From assembly GCF_037023745.1 (NCBI RefSeq), contig NZ_CP146101.1, forward strand, positions 5,410,001 through 5,474,000: a DNA stretch of 64,000 nt. Direction: 5' to 3'. Origin of the DNA: Streptomyces sp. SCSIO 30461 (GTDB lineage Bacteria; Actinomycetota; Actinomycetes; Streptomycetales; Streptomycetaceae). The translations under genes and the position numbers were made by a program. This document shows, piece by piece, positions 18,766 to 27,024 of the stretch. Position 1 is the first letter of the stretch, and each line of letters opens with the position of its first letter. The notes below the pieces were generated by a model that saw only the letters and a list, made by a program, of their open reading frames with translations, had not been told where the DNA came from and did no database searches.

Positions 18766-19308
18766 CTACGCGTGCGGCGCCCAGAAATCGATGAGCCTTC
18801 CCACACCGTGCTCGACGGACTTCCAGGAGCCGGAGAAGCCGATGACGGCGAACGCGGCGGTGGGGAAGCCGCCCCGGCTCATCCTGGCCAGGGCGTCGCC
18901 CTCGACAGTGCCGGCGAGGGCGTCGGCGAGTGCGTGCATACCCGGGTTGTGACCGATCAGCAGCAGATCGTCGATGTCGTCCGGGGTCTCGTTGAGCAGC
19001 GCGATGAGGTCACCGAGGGACGCCTCGTACATCCGCTCCTCGTAGACGGTGCGGGGCCGGTGCGGCAGCTCGTGGACCGCCAGCTTCCAGGTCTCGCGAG
19101 TTCTCGTCGCGGTCGAGCAGAGGGCCAGGCCGAAGGAGATGCCGGTCTCGGCGAGCCGGCGTCCTGCGATGGGAGCGTCCATGCGGCCCCGTTCGGCGAG
19201 TGGCCTCTCATGGTCGGAGACCTCGGGCCAGTCGGCCTTGGCGTGGCGGAGCAGGACGATCCTTCGCTCTGCGGGGGGCGTGTCTCCGGAAAGCTCAGCG
19301 GCACTCAT
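18766..19308 (-). CDS. SixA-type histidine phosphatase
   Basis: The 180-residue protein has the branch-1 histidine phosphatase motif LLRHAKADWPE (His near residue 22), ERPLAERG, STATRTRETW and the second catalytic His in LIGHNPGMH. The RHAKADW form and short length point to the SixA phosphohistidine phosphatase subgroup. The physiological substrate is unknown. It ends convergently with serB; the 223 bases between (18543-18765) hold no gene that I can support. Confidence 0.9.
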   Translation of the reverse strand: MSAAELSGDTPPAERRIVLLRHAKADWPEVSDHERPLAERGRMDAPIAGRRLAETGISFGLALCSTATRTRETWKLAVHELPHRPRTVYEERMYEASLGDLIALLNETPDDIDDLLLIGHNPGMHALADALAGTVEGDALARMSRGGFPTAAFAVIGFSGSWKSVEHGVGRLIDFWAPHA

Positions 19309-19398
19309 GGTCCCCAGCTTCGCATGAATTCGGCCATCGGGCGCAGGGTGTTGACCACTGCCGCCGGGAAGCCCGCGCGGCCACCGAAGAGCCGCTCA

Positions 19399-19599
19399 TC
19401 AGCCTGTCAGCGACTGTATGCGCTCCAGCAGGAAGTCGGACGACGGGTCGCCGACGGCATGCGCCTGGCCGGAGGCCGTCATCAGCACAAGCAGCGCGGC
19501 AAAGGCGACCACCGGCAGCACAAGCGCCCACCAGGGCAGCCGTATCTCGGAACCGCCCGGTTCGGGGGCGGGCGTCCGGGTGCGCGTACGAGCCGACAT
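19399..19599 (-). CDS. Small membrane protein, unknown function
   Basis: The 66-residue protein starts MSARTRTRTPAPEPGGSE from ATG 19599; an upstream start at 19653 adds residues with no family look. A basic, Pro-rich cytoplasmic head is followed by one hydrophobic segment (IRLPWWALVLPVVAFAALLV, about 19-38) and a short C-terminal tail ending LERIQSLTG. It could be a single-pass membrane protein or a signal peptide ending near QAHA. I recall close relatives as hypotheticals in Streptomyces. Confidence 0.65.
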   Translation of the reverse strand: MSARTRTRTPAPEPGGSEIRLPWWALVLPVVAFAALLVLMTASGQAHAVGDPSSDFLLERIQSLTG

Positions 19600-19767
19600 G
19601 ACCGCCTCCGTGAGGGCAGCAGGTGGACGGGGCTGGGTGGCCCGGCGAATCACCGAGCTGCTTCCAACCTACGGATCGCGGCTCGGGTATCCCATCCGGT
19701 GATCCACCCACTTCACCCTGAGCCCGGCCCCTTAAGGGACGGGGGGACAGCCCTGGCGGCCGCCGTC

Positions 19768-19884
19768 TCAGGGCGAGGCGATCGAGGCGATGATCCCGAT
19801 CACCACGGTGATGGCGATCATCGTGCCGAAGACGAGCAGCAGCTTTTTCTGGCCGTTCGGGGGGTTCGGTTCGAGCACAGGCAT
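19768..19884 (-). CDS. SGM_5486-type transporter-associated small protein (38 residues)
   Basis: Reading the minus strand from ATG 19884 gives MPVLEPNPPNGQKKLLLVFG followed by TMIAITVVIGIIASIASP and a TGA. This is one membrane span with a short, polar N-terminus. I recognise it as the SGM_5486 family, found in Streptomyces next to CynX/NimT-type MFS transporter genes. That fits here: its start lies 4 bases after the end of a CynX-like frame on the same strand. It is probably a transporter accessory subunit. It is intact although the transporter is broken. Too short for routine gene finders. Confidence 0.8.
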   Translation of the reverse strand: MPVLEPNPPNGQKKLLLVFGTMIAITVVIGIIASIASP

Positions 19885-19888
19885 GCCG

Positions 19889-20741
19889 TCAGTGTCGCAT
19901 CCCGGTTTCGTCCTCCACGGTCCGGTCCCGGCCTGCCAGACAGCCGGCGATCATCTGCGGCACCATGAGCCCGGCCATCAGGGCCAGCGGCAGCGCCCAT
20001 CCTCCGCTGTGTTCGTAGAGCGCGCCGACCAGGGTCGGCCCGGGGATGGAGATCAGATATCCGATGCTCTGGGCGAACGCGGAGAGCCGCACGACGCCCG
20101 CACCGGTGCGGGCGCGCATACCGATCATCGTCAGGGAGAGCGGGAACGCGCAGTTGGCGATGCCCAGCAGCACCGCCCATCCCCACGCCCCCCGGCGGGG
20201 GCGAGGATCAGGCCCATGTAGCCGGCTATTCCGCACAGGCCGAGCGCGACGACGATCGGGCCCTGGTTCCGCAACCGCGCGGCCAGCCGCGGTATGGCGA
20301 AGGCCAGCGGTACGCCCATCACCATGACCAGGGCGGACAGCACACCGGCCGCGCCCGCCGCGATGCCCGCGTCGCGGAATATCAGCGGCATCCAGCCACC
20401 TTCCCCGCGCCCACGACGGCGGCGGGTCCGAAGCGCCGGGCCAACCGGGGGGCGGTGAGGCCGAACACGGCGAAGCAGAGCGCCGGAACGGAGGTGAGGA
20501 CGCCTGCCACGGCACCACTCATGTGCAGACCGACGCGCACTTCGTCGAGGAGCGCTCCGAGGCTGGTGATCGCGGGGCGCAGATTCAGCGCGGCGAGTAC
20601 GAGGCCTACGAGTACGAGCCGCAGGAGCCAGGCCGCTGATTCCGATGGGAGTGCCGCGCCGGGGGCCGGACCGCCGCGTGGCCGGGCGGGCTCGCTTGTC
20701 CGTGCGGCTGCCGGGTCGGGGGTTCCACATTCTCCAGGCAT
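19889..20741 (-). pseudogene. Broken CynX/NimT-family MFS transporter
   Basis: Three frames together spell the two ends of one transporter. From ATG 20741 the first frame gives LLRLVLVGLVLAALNLRPAI, ..TAPRLARRFGPAAVVGAG and fails near 20395. A second frame resumes at GGWMPLIFRDAGIAAGAAGV and runs to LILAPAGG near 20195. There a run of six Cs (20188-20193, plus strand) needs one more base to continue as AWGWAVLLGIANCAFPLS through to the stop at 19889. The product would be about 280 residues against about 400-420 for the family, so roughly 130-150 residues (spans 3 to about 6) are missing at the first junction. The G-run frameshift might be a sequencing error; the deletion is not. Confidence 0.82.
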
Positions 20742-20744
20742 GAG

Positions 20745-20831
20745 CCCATCATGGAATCATGGGATGAATATTTCTCCATCGGTCGGACGTCCGAAGTGCC
20801 CCGCGCCGGTCGTCACAGTGGACGATGTGAC
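20745..20831. promoter_or_regulatory. Palindrome cluster in the divergent transporter/FadR-type region
   Basis: Three symmetric sites lie between the transporter start and the FadR-type gene. They are an imperfect CCCAT-N9-ATGGG repeat at 20745-20763, a perfect 12-bp palindrome TCGGACGTCCGA at 20783-20794, and GTCACA-N8-TGTGAC at 20812-20831. One or more could be the operator of the FadR-type regulator. No binding evidence exists. Confidence 0.4.
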
Positions 20832-20919
20832 ATGACGGATGCGACATGACGATGGAGCATGTGTCCGCCGGCAACCCGACGGCGGAGGCACGGAGCCGAC
20901 AAGGAGCACAGGGATCACC

Positions 20920-21606
20920 ATGGCGCTGACCTCACCCCGGCGTTCCGCTCTCTCGGATCAGGTGATCACCGAGCTGAGGAACCAGATCACCTCGGGCGAA
21001 TGGCCCGTGGGCTCACGCATCCCGACCGAGCCCGAGTTGGTCGAGCAGCTCGGCGTCGCCCGCAACACCGTGCGCGAAGCCGTCCGCGCGCTCGCGCACA
21101 ACGGCCTGCTGGACATCCGCCAGGGATCCGGCACCTATGTCACCGCCACCAGCGAGCTGGCCGGGGTGATGCACCGGAGGTTCACCGGCGCCGACCCGCG
21201 CCACGTCGCCGAGGTGCGCTGCACCCTGGAGTCCTCGGCGGCTCGGTTGGCCGCACGGAACCGGACCGAGCGGGATCTGAAGCAGCTGGACGCGCTGCTG
21301 GCGCGCCGTGAGGAGGCATGGCGCACGGGCGACCCGAAGCAGTTCGCCGCCGCTGACGCCACCTTCCACCTCGCCGTGGTCGCGGCATCCCACAACGACG
21401 TGCTGACCGCGCTCTACGCGGATCTCGGCGACCTGCTGCGCGAATGGCTGCACGACTGGCTGCGTGAGGGGCCGGGCTCCCAGATGCGCCCGGAGGACCG
21501 CATGGACCACGCCCGGCTGGTGGCGGCGATCCGGGCGCGCGACGGGGACCTCGCGGCGTCCGAGGCCGCGAGCTATCCCGTCATGTGCCTTCGGGACGGG
21601 GACTGA
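20920..21606 (+). CDS. FadR-subfamily GntR transcriptional regulator
   Basis: The protein has 228 residues from ATG 20920 (AAGGAG upstream). The winged HTH (about 12-75) includes GSRIPTEPELVEQLGVARNT and VREAVRALAHNGLLDIRQGSG. The FCD ligand-binding domain (about 90-220) has the metal-binding pattern D..FH near residue 147 (AADATFHLAVV) and further His in the last helices (DHARLVAAI). It is divergent from the CynX-like transporter, so it probably regulated that gene. Its target now appears broken. Confidence 0.9.
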   Translation: MALTSPRRSALSDQVITELRNQITSGEWPVGSRIPTEPELVEQLGVARNTVREAVRALAHNGLLDIRQGSGTYVTATSELAGVMHRRFTGADPRHVAEVRCTLESSAARLAARNRTERDLKQLDALLARREEAWRTGDPKQFAAADATFHLAVVAASHNDVLTALYADLGDLLREWLHDWLREGPGSQMRPEDRMDHARLVAAIRARDGDLAASEAASYPVMCLRDGD

Positions 21607-21671
21607 CATCCGCGCACGGGGCACCCGTCACAGCGCCCACCGCTTCGGGACGGAGCCGCCCGGGACACCCG

Positions 21672-22010
21672 TCAGGACACGCGCACATGGGTCACCCAGG
21701 CGTTGCCTATCTCCATCCAGCAGCGCTCGGTGAGGGTGGCGTAGGCCGTCGGGTTCACATCGACGGGGTCGCTGTCCGCGTCGATGTCCCACCACCGCGC
21801 GCACTCGACGTGCAGTTGCACCCGGTCGGTGTCGAGATAGGAGTTGCGGCAGTACGCGGTGGCGCGCGACCCCTGCACCACCACGTCGCAGTCGGCTCCG
21901 AAGGGGCGCGGCGGCACTTCGGCGCGCGGCAGGGAGGCCGCACTCGACGCCGGCAGGAGCAGACTCGTCAGCGTCCCCAGCACGGCCACGGAAAACCATG
22001 ACGTACGCAT
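21672..22010 (-). CDS. Small secreted protein of unknown function
   Basis: The 112-residue protein starts at ATG 22010 behind an AGGAGG site. The signal peptide runs MRTSWFSVAVLGTLTSLLLP with probable cleavage after SSAAS/A. The mature part has cysteines in GADCDVVV, AYCRNSY, VECARWW and TERCWME, so two disulfides are possible, and is beta-rich in character. I do not recognise a characterised family. It stands alone between the FadR-type gene and the fab operon. Confidence 0.7.
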   Translation of the reverse strand: MRTSWFSVAVLGTLTSLLLPASSAASLPRAEVPPRPFGADCDVVVQGSRATAYCRNSYLDTDRVQLHVECARWWDIDADSDPVDVNPTAYATLTERCWMEIGNAWVTHVRVS

Positions 22011-22128
22011 AAGCAGACCTCCTCGGCCGTACGGCGGCACAAGCCGCTGCTGCACCACAAGAAGGGATTGCTCCTCCAGCCTCCCCCCACCAGTGGGGTT
22101 GCCGCCCGTTCCGCTACTCCGAACGAGC

Positions 22129-22169
22129 GATGCCCCGGTCACCCGCGCACGGCGGGTGACCGGGGCATC
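22129..22169 (-). terminator. Perfect 17-bp hairpin downstream of fabI
   Basis: Arms 22129-22145 and 22153-22169 are fully complementary around a 7-base loop, about 70 bases past the fabI stop on the minus strand. It probably ends the fabG-fabI transcript. Confidence 0.75.
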
Positions 22170-22238
22170 GACGGCGTACGGGTTACACCGGGCGTTACGC
22201 GACCGTTACATTACGCTGCGCAACAGGCATCGCGGGGG

Positions 22239-23006
22239 TCAGGCGCCGATGGCGTGCAAGCCGCCGTCCACGTGGATGATCTCGCCCGTGGTCTTCGGGA
22301 ACCAGTCGCTCAGCAGGGCGACGATGCCGCGGCCGGTCGGCTCCGGGTCCTTGAGGTCCCACTCCAGCGGGGAACGGTTGTCCCACACGGAAGCCAGCTC
22401 GCCGAAGCCGGGGATGGACTTGGCGGCCATGGAGCCGATCGGGCCGGCGGAGATCAGGTTGCAGCGGATGTTCTGCTTGCCCAGGTCGCGTGCGAGGTAG
22501 CGGGAGGTGGCCTCCAGCGCCGCCTTGGCGGGTCCCATCCAGTCGTACTGCGGCCAGGCGAACTTCGCGTCGAAGGTGAGGCCGACGACCGAGCCGCCGT
22601 TCTGCATCAGCGGCAGGCAGGCCATGGTCAGCGACTTCAGCGAGAACGCGGACACGTGCATCGCGGTCGCGACGGACTCGAAGGGGGTGTTGAGGAAGTT
22701 GCCGCCGAGCGCGTCCTGCGGTGCGAAGCCGATCGAGTGCACGACGCCGTCGAGGCTGCCGAGCTCCTCGCGGACGAGGTCGGCGAGCCGGGCCAGGTGC
22801 TCGTCGTTGGTGACGTCGAGCTCGATGACCTTGACGGGCTTGGGCAGCTTCTTGGCGATGCGCTCGGTCAGGGTAGGCCGGGGGAAGGCCGTGAGGATGA
22901 CCTCGGCGCCCTGCTCCTGGGCCAGCTTCGCGGCGTGGAAGGCGATGGAGGACTCCATCAGCACACCCGTGATGAGGATGCGCTTGCCGGCGAGGATTCC
23001 ACTCAT
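22239..23006 (-). CDS. fabI: Enoyl-[acyl-carrier-protein] reductase (NADH), InhA type
   Basis: The protein has 255 residues from ATG 23006 (MSGILAGKRILITGV). It reduces trans-2-enoyl-ACP in the last step of each fatty-acid elongation round. The Rossmann motif is ITGVLMESSIAFHAAKLA and the active site is Tyr-x6-Lys in YDWMGPAK. SAGPIGSMAAKSIPGF forms the flexible substrate loop region. Sequence character is closest to mycobacterial InhA. It lies 4 bases after fabG, so the two are cotranscribed. Confidence 0.96.
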   Translation of the reverse strand: MSGILAGKRILITGVLMESSIAFHAAKLAQEQGAEVILTAFPRPTLTERIAKKLPKPVKVIELDVTNDEHLARLADLVREELGSLDGVVHSIGFAPQDALGGNFLNTPFESVATAMHVSAFSLKSLTMACLPLMQNGGSVVGLTFDAKFAWPQYDWMGPAKAALEATSRYLARDLGKQNIRCNLISAGPIGSMAAKSIPGFGELASVWDNRSPLEWDLKDPEPTGRGIVALLSDWFPKTTGEIIHVDGGLHAIGA

Positions 23007-23010
23007 GTGA

Positions 23011-23730
23011 TCAGTGACCCATTCCCAGTCCGCCGTCAACGGGGATGACGGCTCCAGTGATGTACGAGGCGTCGTCGGAGGCGAGGAACTTCACCGTGGC
23101 GGCGATCTCCTCGGGCTGCGCGTAGCGGCCGAGCGGCACCTGGGAGACGATCCCCGCGCGCTGCTCGTCGTTGAGCGCCCTGGTCATGTCGGTGTCGACG
23201 AAGCCGGGCGTGACGACGTTGAAGGTGATGTTCCGCGACCCGAGTTCGCGGGCGAGGGACCGGGCGAACCCGACCAGTCCGGCCTTGGAGGCGGCGTAGT
23301 TGGCCTGTCCGGCCGACCCGAGCAGACCCACGACGGACGAGATCAGCACGACGCGGCCCTTCTTGGCGCGCAGCATGCCGCGGTTGGCTCGCTTGACGAC
23401 CCGGAAGGTGCCGGTGAGGTTGGTGTCGAGCACGGAGACGAAGTCGTCCTCGGACATCCGCATCAGCAACTGGTCCTTGGTGACGCCGGCGTTGGCCACC
23501 AGCACCTCCACATTCCCGTGCTTGCCCTCGATCTCCTTGTAGGCCTGCTCCACCTGGTCCGCGTCGGTGATGTCGCAGCGCACGGCGAGGCAGCCCAGTT
23601 CGGTCAGCTCCTCCGGCGGCTCACCCGAGCGGTAGGTGATCGCGACCTTGTCGCCCGCCTCGGCGAAAGCGCGGGCGATGGCGAGGCCGATGCCCCGGTT
23701 TCCTCCGGTGACGAGAACCGAGCGGCTCAA
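23011..23730 (-). CDS. fabG: 3-oxoacyl-[acyl-carrier-protein] reductase
   Basis: The 239-residue SDR has TGGNRGIG at the N-terminus, NAGVT, catalytic Ser in ISSVVG, YAASK and the C-terminal PVDGGLGMGH. It reduces 3-oxoacyl-ACP with NADPH. The only start consistent with the family N-terminus (MSRSVLVTGGNRG) is a TTG at 23730, preceded by AAAGGG; TTG starts are rare and may reduce translation. First gene of the fabG-fabI operon, as in mycobacterial mabA-inhA. Confidence 0.95.
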   Translation of the reverse strand: MSRSVLVTGGNRGIGLAIARAFAEAGDKVAITYRSGEPPEELTELGCLAVRCDITDADQVEQAYKEIEGKHGNVEVLVANAGVTKDQLLMRMSEDDFVSVLDTNLTGTFRVVKRANRGMLRAKKGRVVLISSVVGLLGSAGQANYAASKAGLVGFARSLARELGSRNITFNVVTPGFVDTDMTRALNDEQRAGIVSQVPLGRYAQPEEIAATVKFLASDDASYITGAVIPVDGGLGMGH

Positions 23731-24039
23731 CGGATCACCCTTTCGTTAGCGGCCTGATTGCGGATCTGTGTACGTACTGTCCTGCGAAAACCTATCCCTC
23801 CCGCAGCCGCGGTAGGGAATCGTCCTGCGACAGTGGCGTCCCCCGTACGCTGTGGGGACCCTACAGTCGGAGCGGTCGGACGACCGGGATCCGGCGCCTC
23901 GGCGATCGATCTTGGCGTATGGCCGCCACAAGGGCGGAATCCCCGTCGGAACCGCCGCCGTCGCGTGCTTGACTTCTTTCGGTGATCGAGCGGTGATCGA
24001 GCACGCATCCGCGAGGAAGACGAGAAGGAGAGGCCGCCT
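23731..24039. other. Divergent intergenic region, fabG to tldD
   Basis: These 309 bases must contain the promoters for both fabG and tldD. No gene is supported here. A tandem direct repeat GGTGATCGAGC occurs twice around 23981-24002, next to the tldD leader. I see no operator that I can name. Confidence 0.6.
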
Positions 24040-25563
24040 GTGCCCCATGACATCGATCCGACGTTTCTGGCGCTCCCGCTGCGGGCGCTGGCAGACGCCG
24101 CGCTCGCGCGTGCGCGGGCACTCGGCGCCGAGCACGCCGACTTCCGGATGGAGCGGGTGCGCAGCGCGGCCTGGCGGCTGAAGGACGCCAAGCCCGCAGG
24201 GTCTTCCGACACGACCGATCTCGGCTTCGCGGTGCGGGTGGTGCACGGCGGTGCGTGGGGGTTCGCGTCCGGGGTGGATCTGACCATGGACGCCGCGGCC
24301 CGGGTCGCCGGCCAGGCGGTGGCGATGGCGAAGCTGTCCGCGCAGGTCACCGCGGCGGCCGGGTCCGACGAACGGGTCGAGCTCGCCGAAGAGCCGGTGC
24401 ACGCGGACCGGACTTGGGTCTCCTCGTACGAGATCGATCCGTTCACCGTGGCCGACGAGGCCAAGTCCGCGTTGCTGAGCGACTGGAGCGCGCGGCTGCT
24501 GAGGGCACGGGGCGTGGCGCATGTGGACACATCCCTGCTCACGGTGCACGAGAACAAGTTCTACGCGGACACCGCGGGCACGGTCACCACCCAGCAGCGG
24601 GTGCGGATCCACCCCCAGTTCACCGCGGTTGCGGTGGACGAGTCGACCGGTGAGTTCGACTCGATGCGGACGATCGCGCCACCGGTCGGCCGCGGCTGGG
24701 AGTATCTGACCGGCACGGGCTGGGACTGGGACTCCGAGTTGGAGGAGATCCCCGACCAGCTCGCCGAGAAGATGCGCGCCCCGAGTGTCGAGGCAGGACG
24801 GTACGACCTGGTCGTGGACCCGTCCAACCTGTGGCTGACCATCCATGAGTCGATCGGCCACGCCACCGAACTGGACCGGGCGCTGGGCTACGAGGCAGCG
24901 TACGCCGGCACGTCGTTCGCGACCTTCGACCAGCTGGGCAAGCTGGCCTACGGCTCCCCGGTGATGAACGTGACCGGGGACAGGACGGCCGAGCACGGTC
25001 TCGCCACCATCGGCTACGACGACGAGGGCGTCGAGGCGCAGAGCTGGGACCTGGTCAAGGACGGCACGCTCGTCGGCTACCAGCTGGACCGGCGTATCGC
25101 CCGGCTCACCGGACTCGGACGCTCCAACGGCTGCGCCTTCGCTGACTCCCCCGGACATGTCCCGGTGCAGCGGATGGCGAACGTGTCGCTGCTGCCGGAA
25201 CCTGGCGGTCTGTCGACGGAGGACCTGATCGGCGGGGTGGAGCGCGGGATCTACGTGGTCGGTGACCGCTCCTGGTCGATCGACATGCAGCGCTACAACT
25301 TCCAGTTCACCGCGCAGCGCTTCTACCGGATCGAGAACGGCCGACTGGCCGGACAGCTGCGCGACGTCGCCTACCAGGCCACGACCACGGACTTCTGGGG
25401 CTCGATGGAGAAGGTCGGCGGCCCGGGGACGTATGTGCTCGGCGGTGCCTTCAACTGCGGGAAGGCCCAGCCCGGACAGGTGGCGGCGGTGTCGCACGGC
25501 TGCCCGTCCGCCCTGTTCCGCGGCGTCAACATCTTGAACACCACTCAGGAGGCCGGTCGATGA
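24040..25563 (+). CDS. tldD: TldD metalloprotease subunit
   Basis: The protein has 507 residues from GTG 24040, with AAGGAGAGG upstream. The zinc site HESIGH (HExxxH, near residue 270) followed by ATELDR is the TldD signature, and C-terminal VSHGCPSALFRGVNI is also conserved. TldD and TldE form a heterodimeric protease that degrades unfolded peptides, processes microcin B17 in E. coli and takes part in antitoxin turnover. Its stop overlaps the tldE start by four bases. Confidence 0.93.
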   Translation: MPHDIDPTFLALPLRALADAALARARALGAEHADFRMERVRSAAWRLKDAKPAGSSDTTDLGFAVRVVHGGAWGFASGVDLTMDAAARVAGQAVAMAKLSAQVTAAAGSDERVELAEEPVHADRTWVSSYEIDPFTVADEAKSALLSDWSARLLRARGVAHVDTSLLTVHENKFYADTAGTVTTQQRVRIHPQFTAVAVDESTGEFDSMRTIAPPVGRGWEYLTGTGWDWDSELEEIPDQLAEKMRAPSVEAGRYDLVVDPSNLWLTIHESIGHATELDRALGYEAAYAGTSFATFDQLGKLAYGSPVMNVTGDRTAEHGLATIGYDDEGVEAQSWDLVKDGTLVGYQLDRRIARLTGLGRSNGCAFADSPGHVPVQRMANVSLLPEPGGLSTEDLIGGVERGIYVVGDRSWSIDMQRYNFQFTAQRFYRIENGRLAGQLRDVAYQATTTDFWGSMEKVGGPGTYVLGGAFNCGKAQPGQVAAVSHGCPSALFRGVNILNTTQEAGR

Positions 25564-26960
25564 GCCCCGTCAGCAAGCCGCACGAGATCGTCGAGCGGGC
25601 CCTCGAACTGTCCACCGCCGACGGATGCGTGGTGATCGCCGACGAGCAGTCGTCCGCCAATCTGCGCTGGGCCGGAAACGCCCTGACGACGAATGGTGTG
25701 ACCCGTGGGCGCACGCTCACCGTGATCGCCACGGTCGACGGGGCGCAGGGCACCGCGTCGGGAGTGGTGTCGCGTTCCGCGGTGACCGCCGGTGATCTGG
25801 AGCCCCTGGTGCGGGCCGCCGAGACAGCCGCGCGGGCCGCCGGGCCCGCGGAGGACGCCCAGCCGCTGGTCACCGGGATCCCGGCGGCCGCGGACTTCAC
25901 CCAGGCCCCGTCCGAGACCTCGTCGGCGGTGTTCGCCGATTTCGCACCCGCGCTCGGGGAGGCGTTCGCCAGGGCCCGTGCGGCCGGCCGCGAGCTGTAC
26001 GGTTTCGCCAACCACGAGCTGACCTCGACGTACCTGGGCACCTCCACGGGCCTACGACTCCGCCATGACCAGCCCACCGGCACCCTTGAGCTCAACGCCA
26101 AGTCCCCCGACCGGACGCGGTCCGCCTGGGTCGGCCGCTCCACCCGGGACTTCCGGGACCTCAAGGACATCGACCCGACCGCGCTCGACGCGGAGCTCGC
26201 CACCCGGCTCGGTTGGGCGGAGCGGCGGATCGACCTGCCCGCCGGACGTTACGAGGCGCTGCTCCCGCCGACCGCCGTCGCGGATCTGCTCATCTACCAG
26301 CTGTGGTCGTCGGCGGGGCGGGACGCCGCGGAGGGCCGGACCGTCTTCTCCAAGCCCGGCGGCGGCACCCGGATCGGCGAGTCCCTGACCGAGCTGCCGC
26401 TCACCCTGCGCAGCGATCCGAACGAGCCGGGTCTGGAGTCCGCGCCCTTCGTGATCGCGCACGCCTCGGGCGACACCGCGTCGGTCTTCGACAACGGCCT
26501 TCCGCTGGAGCCGACCCGGTGGGTGCGGGACGGTGCGCTGGACCGTCTGGTCACCACCCGGCACAGCGCGGACCTGACCGGGCTTCCGGTGGCTCCCGAA
26601 ATCGACAACCTGGTCCTGGACGGCGGCGGGGAGCGCTCTCTGGAGGAGATGGTCGCGGCCACCGAACGCGGACTGCTGCTGACCTGCCTCTGGTACATCC
26701 GCGAGGTCGATCCGGCGACCCTGCTGCTGACCGGGCTGACCCGGGACGGTGTCTACCTCGTCGAGAACGGCGAGGTGACCGGTGCGGTGAACAACTTCCG
26801 GTTCAACGAGTCGCCGGTGGACGTGCTGCGGCGGGCGACCGAGGCGGGGCGGACGGAGAAGACGCTGCCCCGCGAGTGGAGCGACTGGTTCACCCGGGCC
26901 GCGATGCCACCGCTGCGGGTGCCGGACTTCAATATGAGTTCGGTCAGCCAGGGCGTATAA
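25560..26960 (+). CDS. tldE: TldE/PmbA metalloprotease subunit
   Basis: The 466-residue partner of TldD belongs to the same PmbA/TldD fold but lacks the HExxxH motif. Recognisable blocks are RWAGNALTTNGVTRGRTLTV, the central PAGRYEALLPPTAVADLL and C-terminal GLLLTCLWYIREVDPATLLL, TGLTRDGVYLVENGEV. It starts at ATG 25560 within ATGA of tldD, which implies coupled translation and a 1:1 complex. Confidence 0.92.
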   Translation: MSPVSKPHEIVERALELSTADGCVVIADEQSSANLRWAGNALTTNGVTRGRTLTVIATVDGAQGTASGVVSRSAVTAGDLEPLVRAAETAARAAGPAEDAQPLVTGIPAAADFTQAPSETSSAVFADFAPALGEAFARARAAGRELYGFANHELTSTYLGTSTGLRLRHDQPTGTLELNAKSPDRTRSAWVGRSTRDFRDLKDIDPTALDAELATRLGWAERRIDLPAGRYEALLPPTAVADLLIYQLWSSAGRDAAEGRTVFSKPGGGTRIGESLTELPLTLRSDPNEPGLESAPFVIAHASGDTASVFDNGLPLEPTRWVRDGALDRLVTTRHSADLTGLPVAPEIDNLVLDGGGERSLEEMVAATERGLLLTCLWYIREVDPATLLLTGLTRDGVYLVENGEVTGAVNNFRFNESPVDVLRRATEAGRTEKTLPREWSDWFTRAAMPPLRVPDFNMSSVSQGV

Positions 26961-27024
26961 CCTCGTAGCTGTTCATCGGACCCGGTGGGAACCAGTCGAA
27001 ACCAGCTGAGGAGAAGCGAGAGAC

